A stretch of 64,000 nt of DNA from Paratrimastix pyriformis (Eukaryota; Preaxostyla; Paratrimastigidae). This document shows positions 34,028 through 46,932 of the stretch, piece after piece. A program made the position numbers and the translations under genes. The notes beneath the pieces were generated by a model that was given only the letters and a program-made list of their open reading frames with translations, was not told the DNA's origin and did no database searches. Location of the stretch: positions 188,501-252,500 of the forward strand of contig JAPMOS010000011.1 in the NCBI GenBank assembly GCA_027972325.1, written 5' to 3'. Position 1 is the first letter of the stretch; every line of letters starts with the position of its first letter.

Positions 34028-34372
34028 CTCCTCCTCCTCCTCCTCCTCCTCCTCCTCCTCCTCCTCCTCCTCCTCCTCCTCCTCCTCCTCCTCCTCCTCC
34101 TCCTCCTCCTCCTCCTCCTCCTCCTCCTCCTCCTCCTCCTCCTCCTCCTCCTCCTCCTCCTCCTCCTCCTCCCTCCTCCTCCTCCTCCTCCTCCTCCTCT
34201 CGCCGTCCTCCTCCTCCTCCTCTCGCCGTCCTCTCCTCCTCTCGCCGTCCTCCTCTCGCCGTCCTCCTCTCGCCGTCCTCCTCTCGCCGTCCTCCTCTCT
34301 CGCCGTCCTCCTCTCGCCGTCCTCCTCTTCTCGCCGTCCTCCTCTTCTTCATCTTTCCCCTACCTCTCAGCT
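34028..34372. repeat. (CTC)n and CTCGCCGTC array, left copy
   Basis: About 170 bp of pure CTC triplets, then imperfect CTCTCGCCGTC units. Marks the left edge of the duplication unit; the right copy's array (40722-40975) is about half as long in its pure part. Confidence 0.95.
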
Positions 34373-34650
34373 ATTATGTGCGTGCTCATCCTGTTTCTGG
34401 TGGGCAGTGTTGTTTCGGTGTCTGCTGCGGTTTTCTTCACCCTGGTTGGTTGGTTGCCTTTAAATTTTCCGTTCTGCTATTATTTGGCCTCTTTGGGGCT
34501 TCGTTGCCATCTCCGTTTTGCTCTCTTCTCCGAACTGAACTTCACCAAAACCTCCTCTTTCCGTTTCTCCTGTACTTCATCCTCATTGTTGACTCCCTAA
34601 TTTTTCACTTTTTCTGCTTCGCGTCCTCCTTCATTCGAATCCAATTTCGC

Positions 34651-36250
34651 ATGAACGCCAAGCATCATCTGGTTGTTTGTGTTCTCTTGTGGTTGAAATT
34701 TTGTCCAGCGTTTTCGGGTGCGCAACACTCTTCGCCGACGTGTAGCATGCCTTTGGGGAGACATCCGCACATGCCTCTACAGAACTGATAGCCCACCCGA
34801 GTCGAAAAGACGGCCGATATCCTCGAACCTCTGGCCATCTCTCCGGAGGTTCTCTATGACCTCAACGAACTCCCTTTGAGAGGCCTGCGGAATGCGCTCA
34901 TCTCGGTTGCTCGACAAGATGGCGCCAACTTTTCACCCGAAATTCTTGCTGATGGAATTGAGGAGATAAAATCGAGGTTAGTTGGGGTACCGATGGGTTC
35001 GCGAGATTTGTCATCGCTTCGTTCGTCGTCACAACTCTTATAGAATTCGCCTTCATCCGGGCGGACACCGAAAAGCTGACATTTTTCTGCGCATCTATAT
35101 GCACCCTTTCAAATGTGAGTTGTTGTTCAACGCTTACCCTGTCCGAAGACCATTCTGTCGCATTCTCCCTCTACCAGGGAAGGTTGGTCTCATGTCTCCA
35201 TCTCACTTCCGGCCCACGTGGACCTCGAGTTGGAGTCCAATGGATTCGGTCTGAATTCTTGAACGATTGATTATTGACGAGCCCTTTGTGTCTCCCAGTC
35301 CGAACCACCCGGCTTTTTGTGGGCCCCGGTGCCTCGACCCTGGCGCGGTTCCTCGAGGATGTCCTGACGGTCATGGCGCGCCTGAAGTTGAAGCGGGTCC
35401 CCGGACCTCGGCAGTATGTCGTTGGGGACGAAGGCTCGCCCCACTGCGGAGATCCCTCCGTCGGTGCAAGACCCCCATGAAACTGGGCATCTCGTTGGGA
35501 ACCGCCCTGGTCGTCTGCATCCTCTGCGCCTACTTCGCGGCCCCCACCTCGGCCTTGCCCTGAGTGTGACCACGGGGTGCATCGGGGCATGGTCTGCAGC
35601 TCCGGGGGGATCTGTCGTGGCCCGGAGCGGCACTCATTCCTCCGCTTTTGCAGGTTGTCCTGTCCCTCCTCATGCACGTTCTCTTCAACCAGCCCTCGGT
35701 CTGTCGCCTACCGCCCATCGGTGCACCACGGAACCCTGTCCCTCTTTAGCGGTCCTCCTCTGCGGTTGCCAGGCCGCCATCCCTGGCGAGCCCACCCCGC
35801 ATCCTCCGCGACTTCTCTCTCTTCCTCCACCACCGCCCCGTGGCCCGGGACCCCAACACCCCTTCGCGCGTGCGGCGGTGGCGATCCGCGACCGGCGACA
35901 TGCAGCCGCCGATATGGACCTGATCGCACGCGCCGCCCCACGCCTGCACGCGCCCCAAAGGCCCCGCCCGCCTCACCGCCCCCTGGTTATATCGAGGAGG
36001 AGCGCGCTTCGTCCAGCCCTGCCGCCCGTCTCGAGTCCTTGTTGTCCCCGCCCCTGCCGAGGCGCCCGCCACCACCACCTCTGCCGATTTCCGTCTCTGT
36101 GGATCTTTCCCTGTCGTCCCACTCGACTCCCGCCGATGTTGTTCCGCCGCCGCCGCCGCCGCCGCTTCCCCCAGCAGTGATCGTTCCCATTCCCTGTGCT
36201 GCACGATCCAGTCCGCCGTGCCCCGTGGGACAGGGGCCATGCCGTCCGAG
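34651..36250 (+). CDS. Signal-peptide membrane protein, left copy (frame errors)
   Basis: Left duplicate of the gene at 41275. The same signal peptide (MNAKHHLVVCVLLWLKF) and exons are present, but several homopolymers are one base shorter (at about 34709, 35087, 35440 and 35540), so exons do not join in frame here. The poly-C run of one intron is also collapsed (35290). Function unknown; see the right copy for the protein description. Confidence 0.5.
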
Positions 36251-36736
36251 AGGTCGCCTCCCAGTACCTCATCTACAGAGTGGATCGGCGATTGAACATT
36301 GTCTCTTTAAGAGCTCGACTCCTCCCATTCGCAAAATACATCATCCATCTCCATCGTCGGTCGGCAGGGCATCTCCGCCTCCATATCTTGTCGGTGGATG
36401 ACCTCGCGCCGCCGGGCCGGGTGTTGGTTCCCTACTTTTTCTTGGGGAGTTGCACCGGAGGAGCAACTTTCCCGGCCATTCGCACGGGGGCTGGGAACCG
36501 CTCAATTGGCCGCCCGGGGACCGCAGGCTTGTTTGGAGGATTCATCTGAACAACGCAAAGTCGCACACCGAGGTCAATTGAACTGGGCGCTGCTGCAGAC
36601 CTGAGGATGTTGGTCGGGGAGATGCCTCTCTTTCGCCGGAAAGAGTATTATCAAAGAGAAAACGAAGCCGAATATAAATAGAGGGAATGCAACCGTAAAA
36701 TAACAACAGAAAGGAGGGTAGAAAGAGCTGGCTGTT

Positions 36737-37642
36737 TTATTCCGTCCGCGAGATGATCGGCCCTCCCAAGACAGGGCCTTCCACAATGCCGGCAGTCACG
36801 CGCCTGGTGTGGCCGTCACCGGTCGTGATCGGAATGACAGGCAAGAATGAGGATCCCGGGGAAGGAGACGGGGGTATGGCCGCCTCGGGTTGAGTCGACG
36901 CGAGGGGGACCAGCGTCCCGGTTGCACCCCCATCGACCGCATGGGCAGGAACAATGTCCGGGGAGTCGTTACCGACGTTGGTGGCTCTCCCCCCGGCCAC
37001 AGACACCATCCGCATCCCACGGAGGGCACCCTGGACGCTGGCTGCGCGCGGGCTGAAGTTGGGCGCGACGGCCGTCCGGGCCATGTGGGCGCTGGAAGCC
37101 CGGATCAGGGGGGCACCGCTGTCACCCCCGGTTCCTGCCGCCGGATCTGAAAGGAGGGCGCCTGTTGGGGCCTGGATGTGGAAGAGGGGCCCGACGGTCT
37201 GCGCGCGGGCCGCCACTCCGTCTCCCTCGTGATGCCGGTGGTGCCGGTGCTGATGGGCCGGGGTCGACGGGGCCGAAGAGGCGGGCGATGATGCCGCGGT
37301 GATATCAGTGGCCGAGGTGGCCCCCAGCTCCTCCCCGCCCGCTTCGAGGGGGACCACCTGGGCCGACTGCACCCCACCCACGGTACGGTGGGACGGATGG
37401 CCGAGGAGGCAGTCAGAGCAGGGCAACCCGCGACACCACGGGGCAGCACGCCGACGGACCAGGGCATGAGCGGGCCAGTGGCGCGCGCCCCAGGTCATGA
37501 AGCCCGCGCCACCCACCAGGCAGAGGGCCGTCCAGAAGACCCCCAACCCGCCCAGGCCCATCGAGTCCCTGCGCGCAGATGGGGCGGGCTGGTGACGGAA
37601 CCGTCGGGAGGCACCAGCCCACCAGCGCGTGGGTTTTCTCAC

Positions 37643-37701
<59 letters not shown>

Positions 37702-40202
37702 GTGTGGGGGCACCCGCTCTCTTGCCCGGGCCTCCTCAAGCAGACTCGAGCGCCGTGCAGATGGTGTCGGCTGCACCCCGGATGGCGAGCCGTAGTCTGG
37801 TCCCGTTCATCTGGCGGGCACTCGCGGCCGCACGCGCCACCAGGGCTGCGGCAGCTTGGTCGAAGGCCGACGCCTCGGCCTGCCCCCAGTCGGGCCCAGC
37901 CCAGCGGACCGCAGCGTGATCAGTGAGGAGTGGATGAGGGCGGCGCCAACAAGGAGCGGGAAACGCGCAACGGGACTCATCAGTGGGGACGCGGGGGGAG
38001 GCAGGCGACGGACCAGGACAGCGGCCGGTGCGGTGGGGCCGACGAGGCCCGTCAGGTTCAGGGCCGCCAGGGAGGCGGCTAGGGCCACGGTCCGGTGGGC
38101 CCAGGCCTGCATCATCATGGAACCCCCCCCCGTGACACCGACCGCGGCCGGAGCCCAACCAGGGTCAGGAAGGACGTTCCGCGAGGCGGGTGCCCTCTCA
38201 ACCGCCCTCTCAACCGCAGTCCTGCCCACCCGCCCTCGTGCCGCCCCCGCCCGCACCACCGTGATCCCCTGGGCACAGTCCCGGTGCGACCCCCTCGGTC
38301 GACCTGGAGCGGGTCTGCGGTGCCGTTGGGCAGCAGGGGGGCCGCCAGGTACGCGAGCAGGTCCAGGAGGCTCCCTTCGGGCAGCCCCGAGCTCGCAGGA
38401 GCGCCGCAAAGGCCCGGGGAGAGCGAGGGGGGGCCCCTCACCACCTGGCCCAGCGATCCAGGCGCCAGGTCGCACCCCCCAAGGCTGGTCCTGGCAAGGA
38501 GCGGGGAGGGCGGGGAGGGCGGGGGCGGGGAGGGCGGGGAGGGCGGGAGGGGAAGGACCAGATCCATGAGCAATCCCCGAGCAGAGGCGCCAGCACCTGC
38601 CCCGGACGGATCCCCATCCCAAGGGCTTCAGCAGACCGCGCAGGCCTGCCCGCTGGTCCGGCCAGCATGCGCCCATGCCCGTTGACGGGGGCCGCGGCTG
38701 GGGCGATGACCTTGGCTAGGACGGGCCCCGGGTCGGGCTGGGAGAGCAGCGTGCACCCATCATCGGCCACCACCGTGGGCACCACCAGGCACGCACTCAG
38801 GCCCACCATCAGCACCGCCAGCAGCCCCAGGACGAGCTCAACCCTGGCGGCGGCGGGGGGCGATGGTGGAAAAGAAGGAAGAGGAGGGTGATCCGACGAA
38901 AGGGCACAGGGTGAACTGCTGGATAGATAGCTGGTGCGGGTGGATGTGGTGGGTGGAGTGAAGGGATGATGGCGGGGTGGGAGGACTGGTGTGGTGGGAA
39001 GGGCTGACGTCAGGGCGAGGGAGCGTTCTTGGCGCCAACAAGCCGCCACGATGGTCGCGGCCAGGCCGCCCAGGACGGCCAACAGCATCACCAACGCCAC
39101 CACCAGCCTGCAATCCCAGCCCAGCCCAGCCCAGCCCAGCCCAGCCCAGCCCAGCCCAGCCCAGCCCAGCCCAGCCCAGCCCAGCCCAGCCCAGCCCAGC
39201 CCAGCCCAGCCCAGCCCAGCCCAGCCCAGCCCAGCCCAGCCCAGCCCAGCCCAGCCCAGCCCAGCCCAGCCCAAACCCACCCAAGCGCCACCACCCCGCT
39301 CGTGAGGGCGGCCCTGAAACCGACCTGACCCGGGGTCGGGCGGCAGAGGAGAAAACCGGTCGTCCGAAAGAGAGGACCCGCCCAACCCAAGCAGACATGA
39401 CGGTCTGGCCGGTGGTCAGATACGCCTGGGCGATGCCCCACCCGGAGCGGAGTGAGGTCATCCCGAGTTGCATGGGTTCGATGAGGCTGGCCCAGGAGGC
39501 TCCCTCCAGGGTGAGATTCGCCGAGACTTCTTCGAAGGTGGGCTGGGGAGCCATTGCCTGAGCAACCGCATTCAGAGGTGTCCGCAGGGCCAGCAGATCC
39601 GTGGTGAAGTTGGCCATCTGGGGGAGAACCGTCGCCCCGAGGGTATCGAGGGGAGCGAGACGCTTCGTTGGAGGCCCGGGGTCGAAGTGGCCACGCCAAG
39701 CAAACCGACGACCATGATCACCAGTCCTGCACTAAAAGAAGCAAGGGAAGAGTCAGCAAAGGCCGCCGTGTGCGCTCGGCTGTGCGGACATGCAACCAGC
39801 GACGACAATCAAGGCCACTCCCGTCCCGAGACATGTTCGATCGATCGGAGCCTTTTCCACATCGGGAACCCTCCGGCAGCATAGGCAGCAAACCAGGTGT
39901 GAAAGAGCAATTCCACACCAGAAGACGGCGCCCACGGCACAAATCAGGCCCAGAGTGAAGGAAGCAAATGCAACCGAGCTTAGATACGATGGAAACGATT
40001 GCGTTACGAACAGCGATGCATTGAATGGCGCCCACTGCGCGGTGGAGAGGTCGTATCGAGGGATGACCTGAGAAAAAAGAAGCACCCACGAATGTCCGAA
40101 CATCTCCGTAGAAGAAGCACAGGCGCCATGCAAGAGGCACAAGAAAACCGCGAAAACGAGCACGGTGAAAGGCTTGGACGCGATGACACAAATGACACAC
40201 AA
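36737..40202 (-). CDS. Tweety/prominin-like multi-pass membrane protein, left copy
   Basis: Same gene as 43409-46893. Start at 40202 ([15 protein letters not shown]). A few homopolymer differences from the right copy interrupt the Gly/Pro-rich introns more than the exons. See the right copy for domain details. Confidence 0.6.
39109..39272. repeat. (AGCCC)n pentamer array, left copy
   Basis: About 32 AGCCC units in an intron of the tweety/prominin-like gene (GGGCT on its sense strand). The right-copy counterpart at 45789-45960 is slightly longer. Confidence 0.95.
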
Positions 40203-40241
40203 GCAGCGGCGGGGGGATTATCGCACTGTCCGAAATTTGGG
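40203..40241. promoter_or_regulatory. 39-bp divergent spacer, tweety/prominin-like / F-box gene (left copy)
   Basis: Start codons at 40202 (minus) and 40242 (plus). The same 39-bp arrangement is kept in the right copy at 46894-46932. Confidence 0.4.
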
Positions 40242-40712
40242 ATGATGCAAAAGCGGGCCCATTTTGAGACAGGTTGCCGTTTTTCGAGAGTTTTTTGACG
40301 TAAAAATTGTTATCATTCTCTTCAGAACCGACACAATTGGAGGCGCTCCCGATAGAACTCCAACTACATCTTATCCAACAGGGCACTGACAGCTGGCCAT
40401 CCATTCGCATCTTTTGTGTCCTGATTTCTCTAAGTCGCGCAATTCGAAAGAATGTACAGAGTATGATTGAATCCCTCTCCTTTACGCATTGTTCTATCGA
40501 CGAAGACGAGACTATCGTTCCATCCTGCGATACGATTGCCGCCTTGGTCGGCCCTTGTCTGAATCTCAAAGGTCTTTTGGGCATTTATGGCGGCGAGTCA
40601 TTTGTTCCTTGGCAGAACTTGTTTTCCCGAAGCTACTCTGCCGTTGTGGGCGGGCCGGGTCGTTTGGATGGGTCACGGAGGCCCTTGAGAACCACACTCG
40701 GCTCCGTGCGGT
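40242..40712 (+). pseudogene. Truncated 5' fragment of F-box/LRR gene at the duplication junction
   Basis: Contains exon 1 (40242-40272), a 53-bp intron (40273-40325) and the F-box exon (LEALPIELQLHLIQQ, IFCVLISLSRAIRKNV). It runs into the second CTC array after TIP and then stops making sense. The intact equivalent continues past 47411 into a long LRR exon. This is a duplicated host-gene fragment made by the tandem duplication, not an independent gene. Confidence 0.8.
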
Positions 40713-41274
40713 GACGATCCCCTCCTCCTCCTCCTCCTCCTCCTCCTCCTCCTCCTCCTCCTCCTCCTCCTCCTCCTCCTCCTCCTCCTCCTCCTCCTCC
40801 TCCTCCTCTCGCCGTCCTCCTCCTCCTCCTCTCGCCGTCCTCCTCCTCCTCTCGCCGTCCTCCTCTCGCCGTCCTCCTCTCGCCGTCCTCCTCTCGCCGT
40901 CCTCCTCTCGCCGTCCTCCTCTCGCCGTCCTCCTCTCGCCGTCCTCCTCTTCTCGCCGTCCTCCTCTTCTTCATCTTTCCCCTACCTCTCAGCTATTATG
41001 TGCGTGCTCATCCTGTTTCTGGTGGGCAGTGTTGTTTCGGTGTCTGCTGCGGTTTTCTTCACCCTGGTTGGTTGGTTGCCTTTAAATTTTCCGTTCTGCT
41101 ATTATTTGGCCTCTTTGGGGCTTCGTTGCCATCTCCGTTTTGCTCTCTTCTCCGAACTGAACTTCACCAAAACCTCCTCTTTCCGTTTCTCCTGTACTTC
41201 ATCCTCATTGTTGACTCCCTAATTTTTCACTTTTTTTCTGCTTCGCGTCCTCCTTCATTCGAATCCAATTTCGC

Positions 41275-41916
41275 ATGAACGCCAAGCATCATCTGGTTGT
41301 TTGTGTTCTCTTGTGGTTGAAATTTTGTCCAGCGTTTTTCGGGTGCGCAACACTCTTCGCCGACGTGTAGCATGCCTTTGGGGAGACATCCGCACATGCC
41401 TCTACAGAACTGATAGCCCACCCGAGTCGAAAAGACGGCCGATATCCTCGAACCTCTGGCCATCTCTCCGGAGGTTCTCTATGACCTCAACGAACTCCCT
41501 TTGAGAGGCCTGCGGAATGCGCTCATCTCGGTTGCTCGACAAGATGGCGCCAACTTTTCACCCGAAATTCTTGCTGATGGAATTGAGGAGATAAAATCGA
41601 GGTTAGTTGGGGTACCGATGGGTTCGCGAGATTTGTCATCGCTTCGTTCGTCGTCACAACTCTTATAGAATTCGCCTTCATCCGGGCGGACACCGAAAAG
41701 CTGACATTTTTTCTGCGCATCTATATGCACCCTTTCAAATGTGAGTTGTTGTTCAACGCTTACCCTGTCCGAAGACCATTCTGTCGCATTCTCCCTCTAC
41801 CAGGGGAAGGTTGGTCTCATGTCTCCATCTCACTTCCGGCCCACGTGGACCTCGAGTTGGAGTCCAATGGATTCGGTCTGAATTCTTGAACGATTGATTA
41901 TTGACGAGCCCTTTGT

Positions 41917-41952
<36 letters not shown>

Positions 41953-42962
41953 AGTCCGAACCACCCGGCTTTTTGTGGGCCCCGGTGCCTCGACCCTGGC
42001 GCGGTTCCTCGAGGATGTCCTGACGGTCATGGCGCGCCTGAAGTTGAAGCGGGTCCCCGGACCTCGGCAGTATGTCGTTGGGGACGAAGGCTCGCCCCCA
42101 CTGCGGAGATCCCTCCGTCGGTGCAAGACCCCCATGAAACTGGGCATCTCGTTGGGAACCGCCCTGGTCGTCTGCATCCTCTGCGCCTACTTCGCGGCCC
42201 CCCACCTCGGCCTTGCCCTGAGTGTGACCACGGGGTGCATCGGGGGCATGGTCTGCAGCTCCAGGGGGGGGATCTGTCGTGGCCCGGAGCGGCACTCATT
42301 CCTCCGCTTTTGCAGGTTGTCCTGTCCCTCCTCATGCACGTTCTCTTCAACCAGCCCTCGGTCTGTCGCCTACCGCCCATCGGTGCACCACGGAACCCTG
42401 TCCCTCTTTAGCGGTCCTCCTCTGCGGTTGCCAGGCCGCCATCCCCTGGCGAGCCCACCCCCGCATCCTCCGCGACTTCTCTCTCTTCCTCCACCACCGC
42501 CCCCGTGGCCCGGGACCCCAACACCCCTTCGCGCGTGCGGCGGTGGCGATCCGCGACCGGCGACATGCAGCCGCCGATATGGACCTGATCGCACGCGCCG
42601 CCCCACGCCTGCACGCGCCCCCAAAGGCCCCGCCCGCCTCACCGCCCCCTGGTTATATCGAGGAGGAGCGCGCTTCGTCCAGCCCTGCCGCCCGTCTCGA
42701 GTCCTTGTTGTCCCCGCCCCTGCCGAGGCGCCCGCCACCACCACCTCTGCCGATTTCCGTCTCTGTGGATCTTTCCCTGTCGTCCCACTCGACTCCCGCC
42801 GATGTTGTTCCGCCGCCGCCGCCGCCGCCGCTTCCCCCAGCAGTGATCGTTCCCATTCCCCTGTGCTGCACGATCCAGTCCGCCGTGCCCCGTGGGACAG
42901 GGGCCATGCCGTCCGAGAGGTCGCCTCCCAGTACCTCATCTACAGAGTGGATCGGCGATTGA
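41275..42962 (+). CDS. Signal-peptide membrane protein of unknown family, right copy
   Basis: Starts MNAKHHLVVCVLLWLKF, then CPAFFGCATLFAD (signal peptide). Splicing gives PTRVEKTADILEPLAISPEV and LYDLNELPLRGLRNALISVA, then FVIASFVVTTLIEFAFI (membrane helix), HVSISLPAHVDLELESNGF, and after a GTCTG intron with a poly-C run of over 30, RLFVGPGASTLARFLEDVLT, LKLGISLGTALVVCILCAYF and VVLSLLMHVLFNQPS (helices). The C-terminus is uncertain: one frame ends near 42588; another open frame with IEEERASSSPAARLESLL and Pro-rich sequence runs to 42962. At least three helices are supported. No family recognised. Confidence 0.55.
41919..41952. repeat. Poly-C run before an intron acceptor
   Basis: More than 30 consecutive C directly before the CCAG acceptor. 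The left copy of the same intron has only a short CTCCC, showing extreme length instability or miscalling. Confidence 0.9.
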
Positions 42963-43408
42963 ACATTGTCTCTTTAAGAGCTCGACTCCTCCCATTCGCA
43001 AAAATACATCATCCCATCTCCATCGTCGGTCGGCAGGGCATCTCCGCCTCCATATCTTGTCGGTGGATGACCTCGCGCCGCCGGGCCGGGTGTTGGTTCC
43101 CTACTTTTTCTTGGGGAGTTGCACCGGAGGAGCAACTTTCCCGGCCATTCGCACGGGGGCTGGGAACCGCTCAATTGGCCGCCCGGGGACCGCAGGCTTG
43201 TTTGGAGGATTCATCTGAACAACGCAAAAGTCGCACACCGAGGTCAATTGAACTGGGCGCGCTGCTGCAGACCTGAGGATGTTGGTCGGGGAGATGCCTC
43301 TCTTTCGCCGGAAAGAGTATTATCAAAGAGAAAACGAAGCCGAATATAAATAGAGGGAATGCAACCGTAAAATAACAACAGAAAGGAGGGTAGAAAGAGC
43401 TGGCTGTT

Positions 43409-44312
43409 TTATTCCGTCCGCGAGATGATCGGCCCTCCCAAGACAGGGCCTTCCACAATGCCGGCAGTCACGCGCCTGGTGTGGCCGTCACCGGTCGTGA
43501 TCGGAATGACAGGCAAGAATGAGGATCCCGGGGAAGGAGACGGGGGTATGGCCGCCTCGGGTTGAGTCGACGCGAGGGGGACCAGCGTCCCGGTTGCACC
43601 CCCATCGACCGCATGGGCAGGAACAATGTCCGGGGAGTCGTTACCGACGTTGGTGGCTCTCCCCCCGGCCACAGACACCATCCGCATCCCACGGAGGGCA
43701 CCCTGGACGCTGGCTGCGCGCGGGCTGAAGTTGGGCGCGACGGCCGTCCGGGCCATGTGGGCGCTGGAAGCCCGGATCAGGGGGGCACCGCTGTCACCCC
43801 CGGTTCCTGCCGCCGGATCTGAAAGGAGGGCGCCTGTTGGGGCCTGGATGTGGAAGAGGGGCCCGACGGTCTGCGCGCGGGCCGCCACTCCGTCTCCCTC
43901 GTGATGCCGGTGGTGCCGGTGCTGATGGGCCGGGGTCGACGGGGCCGAAGAGGCGGGCGATGATGCCGCGGTGATATCAGTGGCCGAGGTGGCCCCAGCT
44001 CCTCCCGCCCGCTTCGAGGGGGACCACCTGGGCCGACTGCACCCCACCCACGGTACGGTGGGACGGATGGCCGAGGAGGCAGTCAGAGCAGGGCAACCCG
44101 CGACACCACGGGGCAGCACGCCGACGGACCAGGGCATGAGCGGGCCAGTGGCGCGCGCCCCAGGTCATGAAGCCCGCGCCACCCACCAGGCAGAGGGCCG
44201 TCCAGAAGACCCCCAACCCGCCCAGGCCCATCGAGTCCCTGCGCGCAGATGGGGCGGGCTGGTGACGGAACCGTCGGGAGGCACCAGCCCACCAGCGCGT
44301 GGGTTTTCTCAC

Positions 44313-44372
<60 letters not shown>

Positions 44373-46893
44373 GGTGCTCTCTTGCCCGGCCTCCTCAAGC
44401 AGACTCGAGCGCCGTGCAGATGGTGTCGGCTGCACCCCGGATGGCGAGCCGTAGTCTGGTCCCGTTCATCTGGCGGGCACTCGCGGCCGCACGCGCCACC
44501 AGGGCTGCGGCAGCTTGGTCGAAGGCCGACGCCTCGGCCTGCCCCCAGTCGGGCCCAGCCCAGCGGACCGCAGCGTGATCAGTGAGGAGTGGATGAGGGC
44601 GGCGCCAACAAGGAGCGGGAAACGCGCAACGGGACTCATCAGTGGGGACGCGGGGGGAGGCAGGCGACGGACCAGGACAGCGGCCGGTGCGGTGGGGCCG
44701 ACGAGGCCCGTCAGGTTCAGGGCCGCCAGGGAGGCGGCTAGGGCCACGGTCCGGTGGGCCCAGGCCTGCATCATCATGGAACCCCCCCCCGTGACACCGA
44801 CCGCGGCCGGAGCCCAACCAGGGTCAGGAAGGACGTTCCGCGAGGCGGGTGCCCTCTCAACCGCCCTCTCAACCGCAGTCCTGCCCACCCGCCCTCGTGC
44901 CGCCCCCGCCCGCACCACCGTGATCCCCTGGGCACAGTCCCGGTGCGACCCCTCGGTCGACCTGGAGCGGGTCTGCGGTGCCGTTGGGCAGCAGGGGGCC
45001 GCCAGGTACGCGAGCAGGTCCAGGAGGCTCCCTTCGGGCAGCCCCGAGCTCGCAGGAGCGCCGCAAAGGCCCGGGGAGAGCGAGGGGGGGCCCCTCACCA
45101 CCTGGCCCAGCGATCCAGGCGCCAGGTCGCACCCCCCAAGGCTGGTCCTGGCAAGGAGCGGGGAGGGCGGGGAGGGCGGGGGGGGCGGGGAGGGCGGGGA
45201 GGGCGGGGAGGGGAAGGACCAGATCCATGAGCAATCCCCGAGCAGAGGCGCCAGCACCTGCCCCGGACGGATCCCCATCCCAAGGGCTTCAGCAGACCGC
45301 GCAGGCCTGCCCGCTGGTCCGGCCAGCATGCGCCCATGCCCGTTGACGGGGGCCGCGGCTGGGGCGATGACCTTGGCTAGGACGGGCCCCGGGTCGGGCT
45401 GGGAGAGCAGCGTGCACCCATCATCGGCCACCACCGTGGGCACCACCAGGCACGCACTCAGGCCCACCATCAGCACCGCCAGCAGCCCCAGGACGAGCTC
45501 AACCCTGGCGGCGGCGGGGGGGGGGGGGGGGGGGGGGGGCGATGGTGGAAAAGAAGGAAGAGGAGGGGTGATCCGACGAAAGGGCACAGGGTGAACTGCT
45601 GGATAGATAGCTGGTGCGGGTGGATGTGGTGGGTGGAGTGAAGGGATGATGGCGGGGGGTGGGAGGACTGGTGTGGTGGGAAGGGCTGACGTCAGGGCGA
45701 GGGAGCGTTCTTGGCGCCAACAAGCCGCCACGATGGTCGCGGCCAGGCCGCCCAGGACGGCCAACAGCATCACCAACGCCACCACCAGCCTGCAATCCCA
45801 GCCCAGCCCAGCCCAGCCCAGCCCAGCCCAGCCCAGCCCAGCCCAGCCCAGCCCAGCCCAGCCCAGCCCAGCCCAGCCCAGCCCAGCCCAGCCCAGCCCA
45901 GCCCAGCCCAGCCCAGCCCAGCCCAGCCCAGCCCAGCCCAGCCCAGCCCAGCCCAGCCCAAACCCACCCAAGCGCCACCACCCCGCTCGTGAGGGCGGCC
46001 CTGGAAACCGACCTGACCCGGGGGTCGGGCGGCAGAGGGAGAAACCGGTCGTCCGAAAAGAGAGGACCCGCCCAACCCAAGCAGACATGACGGTCTGGCC
46101 GGTGGTCAGATACGCCTGGGCGATGCCCCACCCGGAGCGGAGTGAGGTCATCCCGAGTTGCATGGGTTCGATGAGGCTGGCCCAGGAGGCTCCCTCCAGG
46201 GTGAGATTCGCCGAGACTTCTTCGAAGGTGGGCTGGGGAGCCATTGCCTGAGCAACCGCATTCAGAGGTGTCCGCAGGGCCAGCAGATCCGTGGTGAAGT
46301 TGGCCATCTGGGGGAGAACCGTCGCCCCGAGGGTATCGAGGGGGAGCGAGACGCTTCGTTGGAGGCCCGGGGTCGAAGTGGCCACGCCAAGCAAACCGAC
46401 GACCATGATCACCAGTCCTGCACTAAAAGAAGCAAGGGAAGAGTCAGCAAAGGCCGCCGTGTGCGCTCGGCTGTGCGGACATGCAACCAGCGACGACAAT
46501 CAAGGCCACTCCCGTCCCGAGACATGTTCGATCGATCGGAGCCTTTTCCACATCGGGAACCCTCCGGCAGCATAGGCAGCAAACCAGGTGTGAAAGAGCA
46601 ATTCCACACCAGAAGACGGCGCCCACGGCACAAATCAGGCCCAGAGTGAAGGAAGCAAATGCAACCGAGCTTAGATACGATGGAAACGATTGCGTTACGA
46701 ACAGCGATGCATTGAATGGCGCCCACTGCGCGGTGGAGAGGTCGTATCGAGGGATGACCTGAGAAAAAAGAAGCACCCACGAATGTCCGAACATCTCCGT
46801 AGAAGAAGCACAGGCGCCATGCAAGAGGCACAAGAAAACCGCGAAAACGAGCACGGTGAAAGGCTTGGACGCGATGACACAAATGACACACAA
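43409..46893 (-). CDS. Tweety/prominin-like multi-pass membrane protein, right copy
   Basis: Starts at 46893 with signal peptide [20 protein letters not shown], then an ectodomain start ([15 protein letters not shown]) and a helix [20 protein letters not shown] ending in the Cys/Arg motif VCCLCCRR, the layout of tweety and prominin proteins. Further helices: [87 protein letters not shown]. Between them lie ectodomain exons such as [18 protein letters not shown] with N-glycosylation sites. The C-terminal tail is long, His/Ser/Pro-rich and cytosolic by prediction. About 3.5 kb genomic. Known relatives organise plasma-membrane protrusions or act as lipid-binding or anion-channel-related proteins. 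Assigned from topology, not from a sequence match. Confidence 0.6.
45789..45960. repeat. (AGCCC)n pentamer array, right copy
   Basis: About 34 AGCCC units, intronic; duplicate of 39109-39272 and longer than it by roughly two units. Confidence 0.95.
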
Positions 46894-46932
46894 GCAGCGG
46901 CGGGGGGATTATCGCACTGTCCGAAATTTGGG

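Larger units (their letters stand above)
34026..40721. repeat. Tandem duplication, left copy (6.7 kb)
   Basis: Sequence from the CTC array to the CCCC just before the second CTC array is repeated almost perfectly at 40722-47411. Differences seen are mainly in homopolymers, CTC, TG and AGCCC arrays; for instance the right copy has a 30-odd C run at about 41919 where the left has only CTCCC. The unit holds one complete membrane-protein gene, one complete tweety/prominin-like gene and the 5' end of an F-box/LRR gene. Confidence 0.95.

Noticed and set aside
34028-34360. Poly-Ser, poly-Pro or poly-Leu protein encoded by the CTC array
   Set aside because: All three frames of any triplet array are open. 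Length differs twofold between the two duplicate copies without frame compensation, so it is a microsatellite.
39109-39272. Pro/Ala/Gln/Ser repeat protein encoded by the AGCCC array
   Set aside because: Pentamer arrays are open in several frames. The array lies inside a gene on the other strand, between membrane-helix exons, so it is intronic.
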